A stretch of 35,767 nucleotides of DNA from Bacteroidales bacterium (GTDB lineage Bacteria > Bacteroidota > Bacteroidia > Bacteroidales > ML635J-15): positions 1 to 35,767 of the forward strand of contig QKHS01000002.1 of NCBI GenBank assembly GCA_003249955.1, in the 5' to 3' direction. The notes below the pieces were generated by a model, which was not told where the DNA came from, did not search any database, and worked only from the letters and a program-made list of their open reading frames with translations. The stretch's first letter is position 1, and every line of letters starts with the position of its first letter. The position numbers and the translations under genes are program-made. Shown here in pieces: positions 1-10,300 of this stretch.

Positions 1-312
1 AGACATATAAACTAATGATGAAGTAGGTTCGTTATCATCGGCTAATGGCACATCAAATAGAATTCTAACAACAGCAAAGCTATTGTTAGTAGCATTTAAG
101 TATGTGTTTGCATAAACAATTGCCACATCAAGTGGTACATAATAAGTCCCAGGGGTAGAGTTGTATGGTACTGAGTATGGATATGTCTGGCTTAAATCAT
201 TGCTGGTTATAATATAAGTCATATCTTGTGCATTAGAATTTATAGCAAATAACATTGCAGATAAAATAGTGACAAAAGATATGAGCTTTACTTGAGATGT
301 TTTATTTTTCAT
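1..312 (-). CDS. Small secreted protein, 3' part cut off by the window edge
   Basis: The first 104 codons of a reading frame are visible, beginning with ATG at 312 and staying open to the edge. The N-terminus (MKNKTSQVKLISF, then a hydrophobic stretch ending in NSNAQD) is a typical Sec signal peptide, with likely cleavage after the alanine of NAQ. The mature part is rich in Thr, Ser, Tyr and Asn and looks beta-rich, as in a surface or periplasmic protein. I do not recognise a family. It starts 2 bases downstream of the preceding gene's stop, so it belongs to the operon running leftward from 11212. The function is unknown; it could be the start of a large adhesin or a small stand-alone protein. 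Confidence 0.75.
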   Translation of the reverse strand, partial: MKNKTSQVKLISFVTILSAMLFAINSNAQDMTYIITSNDLSQTYPYSVPYNSTPGTYYVPLDVAIVYANTYLNATNNSFAVVRILFDVPLADDNEPTSSLVYMS

Positions 313-314
313 AA

Positions 315-764
315 TTATTGCGGTAAAGTGTTTCTATTATATATTTTTTCTGACTCCTCGTTGTTATTATTTACAAGAAATACGGTTCCCCAATAAGTTT
401 TAGGTATATCGGCTAGTAGATAAGTTTTTTCAAAAACGAGAGACCTTCCAACAATTTCATAAGAGCCTAATTCGCTACTAATTGCATAATAAGTTCCATT
501 ATTGTTTGTTATGTTAAACATTACAGAATCAAGATCGGTTTTATCTTCTTGACCTCCCAGATAAACATAAACTTTTTGAGTATTTGCTTTGTCTGTAAGT
601 AACATCAAATATTCAAGTTTCACACTGTCTTTTTCTACAATAGTGTCTGATGAGTAATCAGTAAGAGATTTTAGCCTCAGGTTAAACTGGATAATATCAG
701 CCTGAGCATTAGCCAACAATGCTATTGTCAGGATCATTACATTTATTAAAAATATTTTTTTCAT
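315..764 (-). CDS. Small secreted protein of unknown function (149 residues)
   Basis: The product has a clear signal peptide (MKKIFLINVMILTIALLANA, cleaved near ANAQA) followed by about 130 residues of predicted beta structure. I see no recognisable motif and no T9SS tail. An in-frame ATG exists at 794, but it would add ten polar residues in front of the signal peptide and overlap the upstream gene's stop; the ATG at 764 is preferred because it puts the signal peptide at the N-terminus. The gene lies 20 bases after the giant SpvB-like gene and 2 bases before the next secreted protein, so it is co-transcribed with both. By position it may work with the giant protein, for example as an accessory surface subunit. 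That is inference only. Confidence 0.8.
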   Translation of the reverse strand: MKKIFLINVMILTIALLANAQADIIQFNLRLKSLTDYSSDTIVEKDSVKLEYLMLLTDKANTQKVYVYLGGQEDKTDLDSVMFNITNNNGTYYAISSELGSYEIVGRSLVFEKTYLLADIPKTYWGTVFLVNNNNEESEKIYNRNTLPQ

Positions 765-784
765 AATACTATAATTTTTATTTT

Positions 785-3700
785 TTACGGACACTCTTCA
801 ATGTGTCTGATCATATTAACTTCACTGTTAGGGATTAATTTTATACATTTTTTACCGGTATGCGCTTTACCATAAATAAGCTCGAAAGTTTCCAGTGCAT
901 GTCTAAAGCTAAAATGATCATCAATACATTCATCATAGTAATGAGAATTAATTTCATAATCTTCAAAACCATCAAATCCGATTTCGTTGTATCTGGCATT
1001 ATTTGCTTTAGACACCATTCTTGATTGTCCAAATCCAAACTGAGCGGAAGAGAATATATTTAAAGCGTTCATATTTTCGACCTCCATCCCTTGTTGCGAG
1101 TATTTGGATACCTCGTTTACCAATATCCATGGATCGTCAAAATCCGACTCCCAACCCTGGCTATCATAATTCCAGAATGGCGAGAAGTTTTCATATACCC
1201 CGTTATCTCTGATATTAGTATTATAATTATCATCAAACAGAGTTTCATTATATTCCCTTTGAGCTAGGTACACATACTCTCTGTATTTTCTCCAATTATT
1301 TTCTATACCTTTTACAAATGGATTTATGGGACTGATAAATGGAGTTTCGTCCATACAACCACAATACATTTCAGTATCATCCGTTAACTCCAGAGCCTGA
1401 GTACTAATAACGTCAAGATTGCCATTAAATACCATCGGAGAATTTTCAATAGGGTTATTTCTGCATACGATACTTCCTACAGAGACATTCTGTATGTTTT
1501 TACGACCGGACCGCAGTACTTTAACATTATAGTCCCCATCTTCTATTGCATTCCCGTTTCTATCAATAAAAGAGTAGGAAGAGCCATTATAGTACACCCA
1601 ATATTTGTTTGAGCCGATCATTACTTCATCACCATGAATAAACATATCCGAATATTCAGACGAGCTGCCATTAGCAATTGTAACACCTGCAACAAACCCG
1701 ATATTTTTATATGCTTGTCCCATTCCATCATAAACCCAATGAGCTGGATAATTAAAAGTATAATACTCATCCAGGAACTCATTTCTTGTTTTTGTCAATA
1801 AAACTTCTCCCGTTTCGGAGTCGTAAGCCAGGTTGTTGGTACAAACAATAGCCCCATCCTGATAAGTCTCTGTTCTGTCAAGCAAAGCATATCGGTTTAC
1901 AACTTTTGTGGTAACAACTGATCTGAACCTAACATCTTCTGAATTAGCTATAGGTAAAATCACCGGAATTGCAATCGGGAAAATAGCTGCAAGAAAAGCG
2001 TCCAGATTTGCCTGGACTCCGACTCCATTGGAATGACTTGCGTTTTCCCTCATATCGACCACATACTCATAATCCAATCCTATTGTTACTTCATTTTCAA
2101 CAGTATTGTCATTATTTATTATCGTTGCTTTATTTGAAATTTGATGATTTTCTGTTTTGTAAACAGATTTTATTCCGTTAACCAACACACCTGCCGAGTT
2201 ATAATTCATAGTACTTTTCGCCTTCCCATGCATATCATTTAATTCAACAACATACCCCTGACTTGCAGTCATATTGTCGTGAATGAAAGGGAAAACAATA
2301 TTAAGCAGAGGATTAGATCGGTCTCTGAGTGACTCTAGCTCTGTTTTATCTGTTAAAGTCGGGAAATCGTATGCTGTATAAAACTCATGTACTACACTTC
2401 CGGAGTTGCTTATTGAGTTATGTTCCGGAATATAATCAGTAACTGTAACTTTTCTGTATCCGACACTTGGAGCCGGGAAGAAGGATTCTCCAAAAGGTTC
2501 CTCTTTATAGTAGTCCATATTTGGAGCCAGCAAAAATTCTTCCTGATAAAATACAGGTTGACGGAAAGGATTCTCGTCATTACCAATACCAGGTTCGTAA
2601 GATGCTACTCCGGAACTTATATTCCGGCCTCCATGTCTTATTGTATAGTCATACTCCTGTCCGTAATATGCCGAGGTCTCAGAAGATTCAAAGTTTTCCC
2701 ATTCATCACTAATCCTGATTCTCTTAACTCTGCATCCTCCACCTTTTTTGTTCCCAATAGGATTATAAAGTCTTACATAAGACTGATAAGCACTATATTT
2801 TTTGCTTTGTCCTTCTGCCAGCATTTCCCGGTTTGTTCCTCCAATAAATTGAATAATACCTGTAACAGATGATACAAGAGCCTGTACAACGCCAGTAACT
2901 GCATCTGTTGACGGATCTGGCAGGTTATATGCAACTCTCGGGGCATAAATTAAAGTAAAATTTAATGCTGCTTGTACAATTGGACTCATATTAAACGAAA
3001 TATTGTCTTTTGATGGCACTTCCGAAAGAGCTATGTAAGCGACATCTCCGCTTGGCGAAATACTCGATGAGCCATAATCTATTTTTGCATAGCCCGGAAC
3101 ATATTCATAGTTTTCACCATGGTTTCCAATATCAATAAGGAACTTAAAATAAAGATATTCCATAACATTGCCTTTTTCATCCCTTAATAAGTCATAAAGG
3201 CTAAAATCACCGATATAATCAGGAGGGATATTAACTGCAATAATGTTTTTATAAGAAGATGATGACAACCCTGTTCCAGAGTATAAATTTGTCGTATCCA
3301 GAGAAGCTTCGTCAGATTCTTTTACCCCTTTTATCGTAAACATTTGCATTGCTTTCTTGTCCTGAACAAATGCATAATCATCAGATTCGTAATCAACCTT
3401 GATTTTACCACCTGAAGGTAACTCTATGGTAGTGAGATTCCAGGAAGTAGCATAAATATCTGCATCATATCTTGTCTCCTCTCCATTATAATTTTGTGTT
3501 TTTTGAGTGGTGTATGGAAACGTTGCATTGGGCCATGTTGCAGAATTTTTCTGATAGTTTCCCCATCTGTCATATCCTTTGATGTCGTACGAAGGATTGA
3601 TGATCTGATTTGACAAATAGTCTGAACCATCTGTTTTTCGGAATTCACCATACGAAAATTCATATTTATTCATACTTCCCTTTTTAGATCTTCCATACGT

Positions 3701-6211
3701 AAAGTATATAGATTTGAGGGTCAACTTCATTTGACCAGGAGCCGTAGAGTTTTCTGTTCCGGGACAAAGGCTGTAATCATAATCGAAATGTATAGTTTTT
3801 ATAGAAACCGGTGTTGTTTGATTTGAAGCACAATTAATATAATCATTTAATGAATACAATACAATGCTATCTAATTTATACATTGAAGCATTACCATCTG
3901 AATCTTTAGCGTCACTTCTTAGTGATGTATGGAAAACAGCTATTTGTGTTTTTGTTTCAATAGAGTGCAAATAATACAATTCTTTTTCGCCTTCTATGTA
4001 ACTGGCTCTGTCGTCAAGAATATCACCTCTGAGACCTTCATTGTAGTTCGCTTCGTCAGAAGCGTAAGGTATTCTCCAGTCATAGCTGTTTACTCTTGAG
4101 TAGTTAAGCTTTACATAAGTGCCCATGTCTTTTGGTGATGGACCGTTGTCATCTACATCAATGTAGTCAGAGGAAAGAATATCTGTCAATAAATAAGAGT
4201 GAGCATATCCTGGCGTAATATCTTTACTGTAAAACTCATCAATTCCGTTATTGTTTTTTATTTTATCGTCATTGCCGGAGGAGAAAGTTGTTTTTCCATT
4301 TATTGTTTCATCAATCTGACCTGTTCCAAAAACATGGTGTCCATCAATAGCAAAAGTAACATCTTTTTGTGATTTATTATATGCAGGGATACCATAGACG
4401 TATCTGGTTCCATCGTTTCTGGTTACAGATATCTCAGAAATATGATGATCTTTTCTTACTCCTTCATTTCTGGGCTCCTCAGAATGTTGAAAATGCCAAA
4501 TATCATTATCTTCAGACCCGCAGTAATAATTAAAATTATTTGGAATAAATACATTTATTGTTTTACTAATTCCAAAAGACATGGCCTCTTCAGTCGTTAA
4601 GTATGATATGACTTCGTTTCTTTTTGCGCGTGTAGTCCGGAAATTATTATTCCCAATATCAATCATACTGCCATTATTTAATTCCAGTTTGTTATAGGCG
4701 TATCCGTTTGCATCAATTTTAACTCTAACTGGATTGTTAGCTCCAATAGAATTGTAAAGATTTACATCTTCATCATATGTTTTCTCACCAGCTTGTTTGA
4801 AATACACATTTTCATAGTCATCAGAAGCTCCATCTGGGGTCTTGAAAGAATATGCATTTAATATCGCGTTACTTCCGGATGTCCATGCTCCGGATGTTGA
4901 ATTTGAACTGTTAGTGGCACAATTACCACCTACTCTGAATGCAACTCCTGCACCAACTTCGAGCATTGGTAACTCGATGTCTGCGGAACTACTGCTATTT
5001 GATCTGTCCGAAACTAATCCAAAACTGCCTCGAAAAGGTCGATACATTCCACCTATTCCTTGTCCTGAGACAGAATATGTGTCGTAAGTAAGATTTGTAA
5101 GAGGTAAAGAAGGAGTATATTCGTTAAAATTGCCATCTTTTTCTCTGTTAAAATCCAATAAAGGGTTATCTGTTCTAAGAGGCTCATCCAAATATAAATA
5201 GCCATAAGCTTTTACAGTTTCTGATGTCTTTGCTAATGACTGTGAAGAATAATATCCTGTTACTTCTGCAGCAGGATGCCCTCCAAAAATTTCGTATCCT
5301 AATGTAGCTTTAAATGTTGCACTGGTATTTACCATGGGAAATTGAATTTGAGGAGTGTATGTAGGGGTGGCAAAACTTATTGACGCTCCTCCGTTAGATT
5401 TTCCATTAAATTTTGTTTCCATTGAGGTTGTGACCATGCCGCCATCATATTTTGTTACTTTGATTTCTTTAGTGGTAGTTTCAACTCCTGCAGATAATGA
5501 TGTGGATACAAGTCCTGCTCTGTTATTAAATCCTAAACCTGCCTTTAATGAGAGATCTACTGTTTTAAACAAACTGTTTTTTACCCGTGAATCAAAGGAA
5601 ACATTCGGATTTAACCCAACACCGCTTGTCCCTGCTGAAAACCCGAGTCCTGCTGTTAATGAGCCTTTATTTCCTTCAAATGATTTTCCTAAACTAAAGT
5701 TGAAATTCATTCCAATACCACGATAATTATTATAATTTATACCAAAAGATTGGAATATTGTGTTAGGAAGTTGTACCCCTAAATATTCTGCTGCAGGACC
5801 CGCTTCAATGCCATAAGTCCGATTTGGTTTGATGTAAAATTCTTTTTCTATTTTATCTCCGTTAAAGTCATCCGGGATACCACGCATGCCTCTGTTTATT
5901 ACTCCAGGATTAATATTCCAACCTAATCCTACCCAGGAAGCTTCCTGATCAGATGCAATTCCAGAATGATAACTAATGTTTATTGGATAACCTCCTACAT
6001 CAAGCAATGGAATATTGTATGTAAAATCACCTGAAAACAGGTCTACCATTTCTGTTGTTCCTATAGGCTCAAAACTTTGTACTTCCGGCTGACTTGGTCC
6101 TCCTCCTAAAGCGAATGCCGAGAGTGGATATAAAAAATCTGTCAACATGCAAAGCGACAGAAAAACTGCTAAAACCTTTGCTAATTTACTTTTTCTAATT
6201 CTTCTTAACAT
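785..6211 (-). CDS. Giant secreted protein with SpvB/Rhs-type N-terminal head, no Rhs core
   Basis: This 1808-residue protein begins with a basic segment and a hydrophobic signal (about residues 10-36, ending SAFALGG). The next 100 residues carry the hallmark of Bacteroidota SpvB/Rhs-family giants: LFSGDFTYNIPLLDVGG, ISYHSG, then EASWVGLGWNINPG. The middle is long, Asn/Tyr/Gly/Ser-rich and beta-strand-like. Near the C-terminus the FDGFEDY and AHTGKK motifs match the segment that, in longer relatives, precedes a carbohydrate-binding-like region and YD/Rhs repeats. Here the protein stops about 20 residues after AHTGKK, so the repeats, the Rhs core and any C-terminal toxin are absent. No continuation is visible after the stop; a new gene starts 20 bases on. 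It begins 4 bases after the lipoprotein gene, in the same operon. The likely location is the cell surface or outside the cell; export route and function are not shown by the sequence. Confidence 0.9.
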   Translation of the reverse strand: MLRRIRKSKLAKVLAVFLSLCMLTDFLYPLSAFALGGGPSQPEVQSFEPIGTTEMVDLFSGDFTYNIPLLDVGGYPINISYHSGIASDQEASWVGLGWNINPGVINRGMRGIPDDFNGDKIEKEFYIKPNRTYGIEAGPAAEYLGVQLPNTIFQSFGINYNNYRGIGMNFNFSLGKSFEGNKGSLTAGLGFSAGTSGVGLNPNVSFDSRVKNSLFKTVDLSLKAGLGFNNRAGLVSTSLSAGVETTTKEIKVTKYDGGMVTTSMETKFNGKSNGGASISFATPTYTPQIQFPMVNTSATFKATLGYEIFGGHPAAEVTGYYSSQSLAKTSETVKAYGYLYLDEPLRTDNPLLDFNREKDGNFNEYTPSLPLTNLTYDTYSVSGQGIGGMYRPFRGSFGLVSDRSNSSSSADIELPMLEVGAGVAFRVGGNCATNSSNSTSGAWTSGSNAILNAYSFKTPDGASDDYENVYFKQAGEKTYDEDVNLYNSIGANNPVRVKIDANGYAYNKLELNNGSMIDIGNNNFRTTRAKRNEVISYLTTEEAMSFGISKTINVFIPNNFNYYCGSEDNDIWHFQHSEEPRNEGVRKDHHISEISVTRNDGTRYVYGIPAYNKSQKDVTFAIDGHHVFGTGQIDETINGKTTFSSGNDDKIKNNNGIDEFYSKDITPGYAHSYLLTDILSSDYIDVDDNGPSPKDMGTYVKLNYSRVNSYDWRIPYASDEANYNEGLRGDILDDRASYIEGEKELYYLHSIETKTQIAVFHTSLRSDAKDSDGNASMYKLDSIVLYSLNDYINCASNQTTPVSIKTIHFDYDYSLCPGTENSTAPGQMKLTLKSIYFTYGRSKKGSMNKYEFSYGEFRKTDGSDYLSNQIINPSYDIKGYDRWGNYQKNSATWPNATFPYTTQKTQNYNGEETRYDADIYATSWNLTTIELPSGGKIKVDYESDDYAFVQDKKAMQMFTIKGVKESDEASLDTTNLYSGTGLSSSSYKNIIAVNIPPDYIGDFSLYDLLRDEKGNVMEYLYFKFLIDIGNHGENYEYVPGYAKIDYGSSSISPSGDVAYIALSEVPSKDNISFNMSPIVQAALNFTLIYAPRVAYNLPDPSTDAVTGVVQALVSSVTGIIQFIGGTNREMLAEGQSKKYSAYQSYVRLYNPIGNKKGGGCRVKRIRISDEWENFESSETSAYYGQEYDYTIRHGGRNISSGVASYEPGIGNDENPFRQPVFYQEEFLLAPNMDYYKEEPFGESFFPAPSVGYRKVTVTDYIPEHNSISNSGSVVHEFYTAYDFPTLTDKTELESLRDRSNPLLNIVFPFIHDNMTASQGYVVELNDMHGKAKSTMNYNSAGVLVNGIKSVYKTENHQISNKATIINNDNTVENEVTIGLDYEYVVDMRENASHSNGVGVQANLDAFLAAIFPIAIPVILPIANSEDVRFRSVVTTKVVNRYALLDRTETYQDGAIVCTNNLAYDSETGEVLLTKTRNEFLDEYYTFNYPAHWVYDGMGQAYKNIGFVAGVTIANGSSSEYSDMFIHGDEVMIGSNKYWVYYNGSSYSFIDRNGNAIEDGDYNVKVLRSGRKNIQNVSVGSIVCRNNPIENSPMVFNGNLDVISTQALELTDDTEMYCGCMDETPFISPINPFVKGIENNWRKYREYVYLAQREYNETLFDDNYNTNIRDNGVYENFSPFWNYDSQGWESDFDDPWILVNEVSKYSQQGMEVENMNALNIFSSAQFGFGQSRMVSKANNARYNEIGFDGFEDYEINSHYYDECIDDHFSFRHALETFELIYGKAHTGKKCIKLIPNSEVNMIRHIEECP

Positions 6212-6215
6212 ATTG

Positions 6216-6833
6216 CTAATATTTTAAATTTGGAATACATTCTAAATCTGGCTTATTATACTTAAATTTTATAATTCCGTTTCCCCATAAATAATCTTCA
6301 TACACTAATATTAAATCTTCTTTTGATAATAAAAGTTTTTCATAATCCATTTCAAAACTTAATATTATTATATTGTATGGCCTCAAATCATATTCTTGTA
6401 TAAAGTGTGCATTTGTACAGAATACAGTATCTTTGTTATGTATTAATCTAAAATCTTCCTGAATATTAAAAGAACAATATTGTAATCTGTTGCTAAATTC
6501 TTCGTTACTAACAACATTATATTTTAAAGGAGAAGTGGCATTGTCATTGCAACTAATTTTAAAGATAAAATTTACAAATGGAGAATATACTTTTTTTAAA
6601 GAATCAATTTGAGCTTTTTCTAAAACATTCTTCTCAATATCTTTTGCAATGTTGAATTCATAAGGAATAAGTCTTACTGAATAAATATAAGGCTCAAGTT
6701 TTTGTTCTTTAATTAAATATTCATTTTCGTTAACCCATGATATATACTCAGCAGGAGTTAATGATTTTTGCTTATTACAAGACACTATGAAAAATAAAAC
6801 AACAATTAATATGTATAATATTCTATTCTCCAT
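6216..6833 (-). CDS. Lipoprotein of unknown function (205 residues)
   Basis: The N-terminus is a lipoprotein signal: a short polar start, a hydrophobic run, then the lipobox FIVSC, with Cys19 as the lipidated residue and NKQKS after it. The rest (about 185 residues) is soluble, lysine- and tyrosine-rich, and matches no family I recognise. Two adjacent ATGs (6836 and 6833) are possible; the second is used here and the difference is one residue. The start overlaps the end of the OmpH-like gene by about 11-14 bases and the stop lies 4 bases before the giant SpvB-like gene, so translation is probably coupled. Its place between a periplasmic chaperone and a giant exported protein suggests a role in export or anchoring, which is inference. 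Confidence 0.85.
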   Translation of the reverse strand: MENRILYILIVVLFFIVSCNKQKSLTPAEYISWVNENEYLIKEQKLEPYIYSVRLIPYEFNIAKDIEKNVLEKAQIDSLKKVYSPFVNFIFKISCNDNATSPLKYNVVSNEEFSNRLQYCSFNIQEDFRLIHNKDTVFCTNAHFIQEYDLRPYNIIILSFEMDYEKLLLSKEDLILVYEDYLWGNGIIKFKYNKPDLECIPNLKY

Positions 6834-7350
6834 CATATTTGTTATTTATGTAAAATAAAAGATCTTCGGTGATATTTAAGCTTTCTTCTGCATACATAAT
6901 ACTACCGGCATCAGTGGCGCCAAATATTATTTTAATATTATTTTCTTCTCCATATTCATAAACATAATTATTTATCCTATCGATAATTAATTTATTGTAT
7001 TTGTTCTGTAGTTCATAGTTTTCTTGATTGAATTGCTCCATTTTATTCTGGATTTCCAGTTCGTATTTTCTATATTGTTCTACATCTTCATCTGTGATTT
7101 CTGTTGTTTGCAATGCAAATGCATTTAACCTGACTTTCAATTCTTTAATCGTGTCTTCATGCTCTAATACTATCTTCTTATATTTTTCTTCTAATTCCTG
7201 AGCATAATTAAAATTACTTATGAGTTCAGATGTATTTACATAAAATACTTTTTTTTGATTAAAATGGGTTAGTAGTAAAAACCCATTAGAAGCTAATAAT
7301 AGTCCTATTACTATTAAAATAGTTATATTTATTTTATTTGATTTAGTCAT
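6823..7350 (-). CDS. OmpH/Skp-like periplasmic chaperone, membrane anchored
   Basis: The 175-residue product has one N-terminal hydrophobic segment (about residues 8-27, ITILIVIGLLL...) that acts as a signal anchor. A beta strand (VFYVNTSELI) follows, as in OmpH/Skp proteins, then a long charged coiled coil (about residues 50-125, rich in Glu, Lys and Gln), then a second strand region (NIKIIFGATDAGSIMYA), the typical closing part of the OmpH fold. Skp proteins are trimeric holdases that carry unfolded outer-membrane or secreted proteins across the periplasm. ATG at 7350 is chosen over 7377 because it overlaps the upstream stop (ATGACTAA) and removes nine extra polar residues. Sitting between two very large exported proteins, it looks like a dedicated chaperone rather than the housekeeping one, which is usually near bamA. 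Confidence 0.85.
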   Translation of the reverse strand: MTKSNKINITILIVIGLLLASNGFLLLTHFNQKKVFYVNTSELISNFNYAQELEEKYKKIVLEHEDTIKELKVRLNAFALQTTEITDEDVEQYRKYELEIQNKMEQFNQENYELQNKYNKLIIDRINNYVYEYGEENNIKIIFGATDAGSIMYAEESLNITEDLLFYINNKYDGE

Positions 7351-10300
7351 TGCAATCCAATGTGTTATTTGGGTCAACTTTAAATTTTAAATAGCGTTTT
7401 TCATTTTTGGAATTTGTAACCTCAAGCACATAAATAGCGTTGCTGGCTAATCCATCTGTAGATAAAATGAATCTGTTATCCCCATACTTAACAATATCTG
7501 TTTCTAATGACGGGCCAGATGTAGGATATCCCTGATAGTAACAAACACTATAAGTTAAGTGAGTATCGTCTCCGGCTAAATAATATTCTTCATCATATTT
7601 AAATCTAATTTTACCATTTAAACTTCTTGCATATCCACCATCTAATGTTTTATTTAAAACATGATAAGAACATTTTTCAGTATAACAAAACGATGAAATT
7701 GATTCATCTACAGATGACCCCGCTGTGAGTATAGATACAACCGGAGAATACATATCGCTTGTTGTTGTAAGATCAAATGCGCCAATCTCACCAATACTAT
7801 ACAATTCCTTAAATGTATAAGATATCGCATCGCCATATATCTCAAAACCAATATCAAGATCTACTCCATAAACCAAGAATGGATTTCCAATAACTACTCC
7901 ATCATATAAATTTAAAATAAATTTTGCAGATGGCCAATACGCAGTGTAATTATCATTTTTTATTACAATCATCCCATATCCATGACTTAAATTTGTAACT
8001 GTTCCATTCATTAACAATCCAATATACTTTACATCGAATGATCCCAAAAGTTTCATTTTATGCATTGTGAACAAATCTTCTGGTTCATTACATAAAGTTT
8101 CATTTAACGATTTTGCATAATTGTTTGTCTCCCCGGAGCTGTTTGTTAACTTGTTTACACTCTCCAACTCAAGATTAGAAATGTTCCATGTTATATAATT
8201 CCCAACAACTACTACTCGTTTAGCTTGATATGGGTGGTTGCCAATAACAGTATTTCCATTTACTGTAACATAATAATAACCTGGAGCAAGATTCGACACT
8301 GTTGATTCGGTTATTATTCCATTGTTATTAAAGCCATTGGTGCTAGCCCATGTATAAGTTAAATTATTAAGAAGGTGTGTTCCTACAGAAATACTACTGT
8401 TATTCGGGATGTTACAAAACGAATTTTCAGTATTAATATAAACCCTTGGACATAAAGAAAGAACAAGATCATCAGCAATTAATCCGAGTGAGACCATGTT
8501 TACAGCCGGAGCCAGAGAAGATTTAGGCTCCATTTGCTCGGTGTGTACCAGAAAGTTCTTAACATAATATTCTACACATGAATTGTGAGCAATAATTTTT
8601 ATTTCATCTCCTTTATAAATCTGAAAATCAGTTATTATTGTATCCCCGTCACTGATTATGTTGATTAGCCCATTATCTATATAGAGTCCATGTCCAAAAA
8701 TGGCGGTATCATTTATGCTGTCTGTGCTTGTCAAAAAACCAAAGGTGGCAGAAAGGTTGTCCTGCCCGATGTTAAAAGATATTTTATCATTGTGGTCAAC
8801 ATTAAATACCCCGTCAATTATCGTGAAGATGGTATCATTTGTTGTTGAGTCTTTGGTTAAATCATTATTTACAAATTCAAACCCGTTAGTATCACTAAAA
8901 CTTATTTCTGTATTAATAATTGCAGTATAAAAAGCAGTATCTCCTAAAGCGTCTATTATTCTACAGGTATAACTACCTGGCTCTAAGTTGTTTAAGAATC
9001 TTCCCCTGAATGCGTTAAGGTAATAATTGTGTACCCTGGTGTAATCAATATTTACAGAATCTAATTCCGGTATGTTTTGCAATGCTGTTTTAAAATTCAC
9101 ACTATCAGGGAATTCCAAATCTGGAAACCATTGGTAACTGTATGGAGATTTCCCGCCACTTGGTGTAAGAGTTACTGATCCCAGTGGATTACTGTCACTA
9201 ATGTTGATCGAACTAGATTGAACTACTAAATCTGCTACCTCTACATAAAAAATCATAGTGTCTGAGCAACCATACAAGTCGTTAAAAGTAATAGTAGTTG
9301 TCCCCGGTAGTTGTGGAGTTATAAGTCCAGTGCTGCTTATTGTTGCAATGCTGGTATTTGATGATACCCATGGAGTGGTCGTTGCCGGAGTGCTGGTACT
9401 TCCTAATTGTACGGTTTGTCCTATAATTCCAAGTGTATCTCCCGTGATATGAGTGTTTTCGCAACAATAAATTCCCGAGTTTATTCTAATTGTGTAATCA
9501 CAGGTTGAGCAATCAAGACCATCAACCATAACATAATATGTGTCGCCGGGAATTAATCCGCCTACAGAATAAAGATCATTGCCTTCGTCAATACCTGGAA
9601 TTATCAAACTGTTATCGGTAATTTTTGTAAATCCGGAACAGTCTGACCCGTGATAAATAGCTAATTGAATACCTCCTTCTGAAGCTGTACCACATTGTGG
9701 TGTAGAACAGTTTGATACTCCAGTGATCAATAATATGCTTGTTGATGATGCTACAAATTTTAAAAATGCATTATTATCTAATGTCCCGCCAGGAAATGTG
9801 GTTGAATTTATTATGCCTCCCAATGTATTGGGGTTGTAAAAACTGGATGTACTACCTTCATAAGTCTCGCCGGCACACATCCTGGGAGCTAATTCGCAGT
9901 TTTGAGCAGGAACTTCGTTCTCTTCTTCTGTGCAAGTTATTGCAGATGCCCAACCTGATTTAACAGTAGTGCTGTTAGAATAGAATTTCAATGTTAGGCA
10001 CGTTCCAGAAGAAATTACAACAGGGAGCCTATTTGAGTCACTTAACTGACCTGCAAAATGATACATCTGCGGGGCGTAAATATCTGCCCCGTCATAGATA
10101 TCAAGATAGTCATAAATAATTTCATTCCTGCCTATAAGGCCATTAGTCTCTGTATCAAATCCTGAAAAATCAACCTTTAATTTTTGACTTGATGCAGAAC
10201 AGTAGGTAACTGTTGAGTTTTGCGAATTCCCATATGCAGATGAAGGACCTCCTGTGTCATAAAATCCCACATCGCAGACATTATAAGTGCCGGTTTTCAT

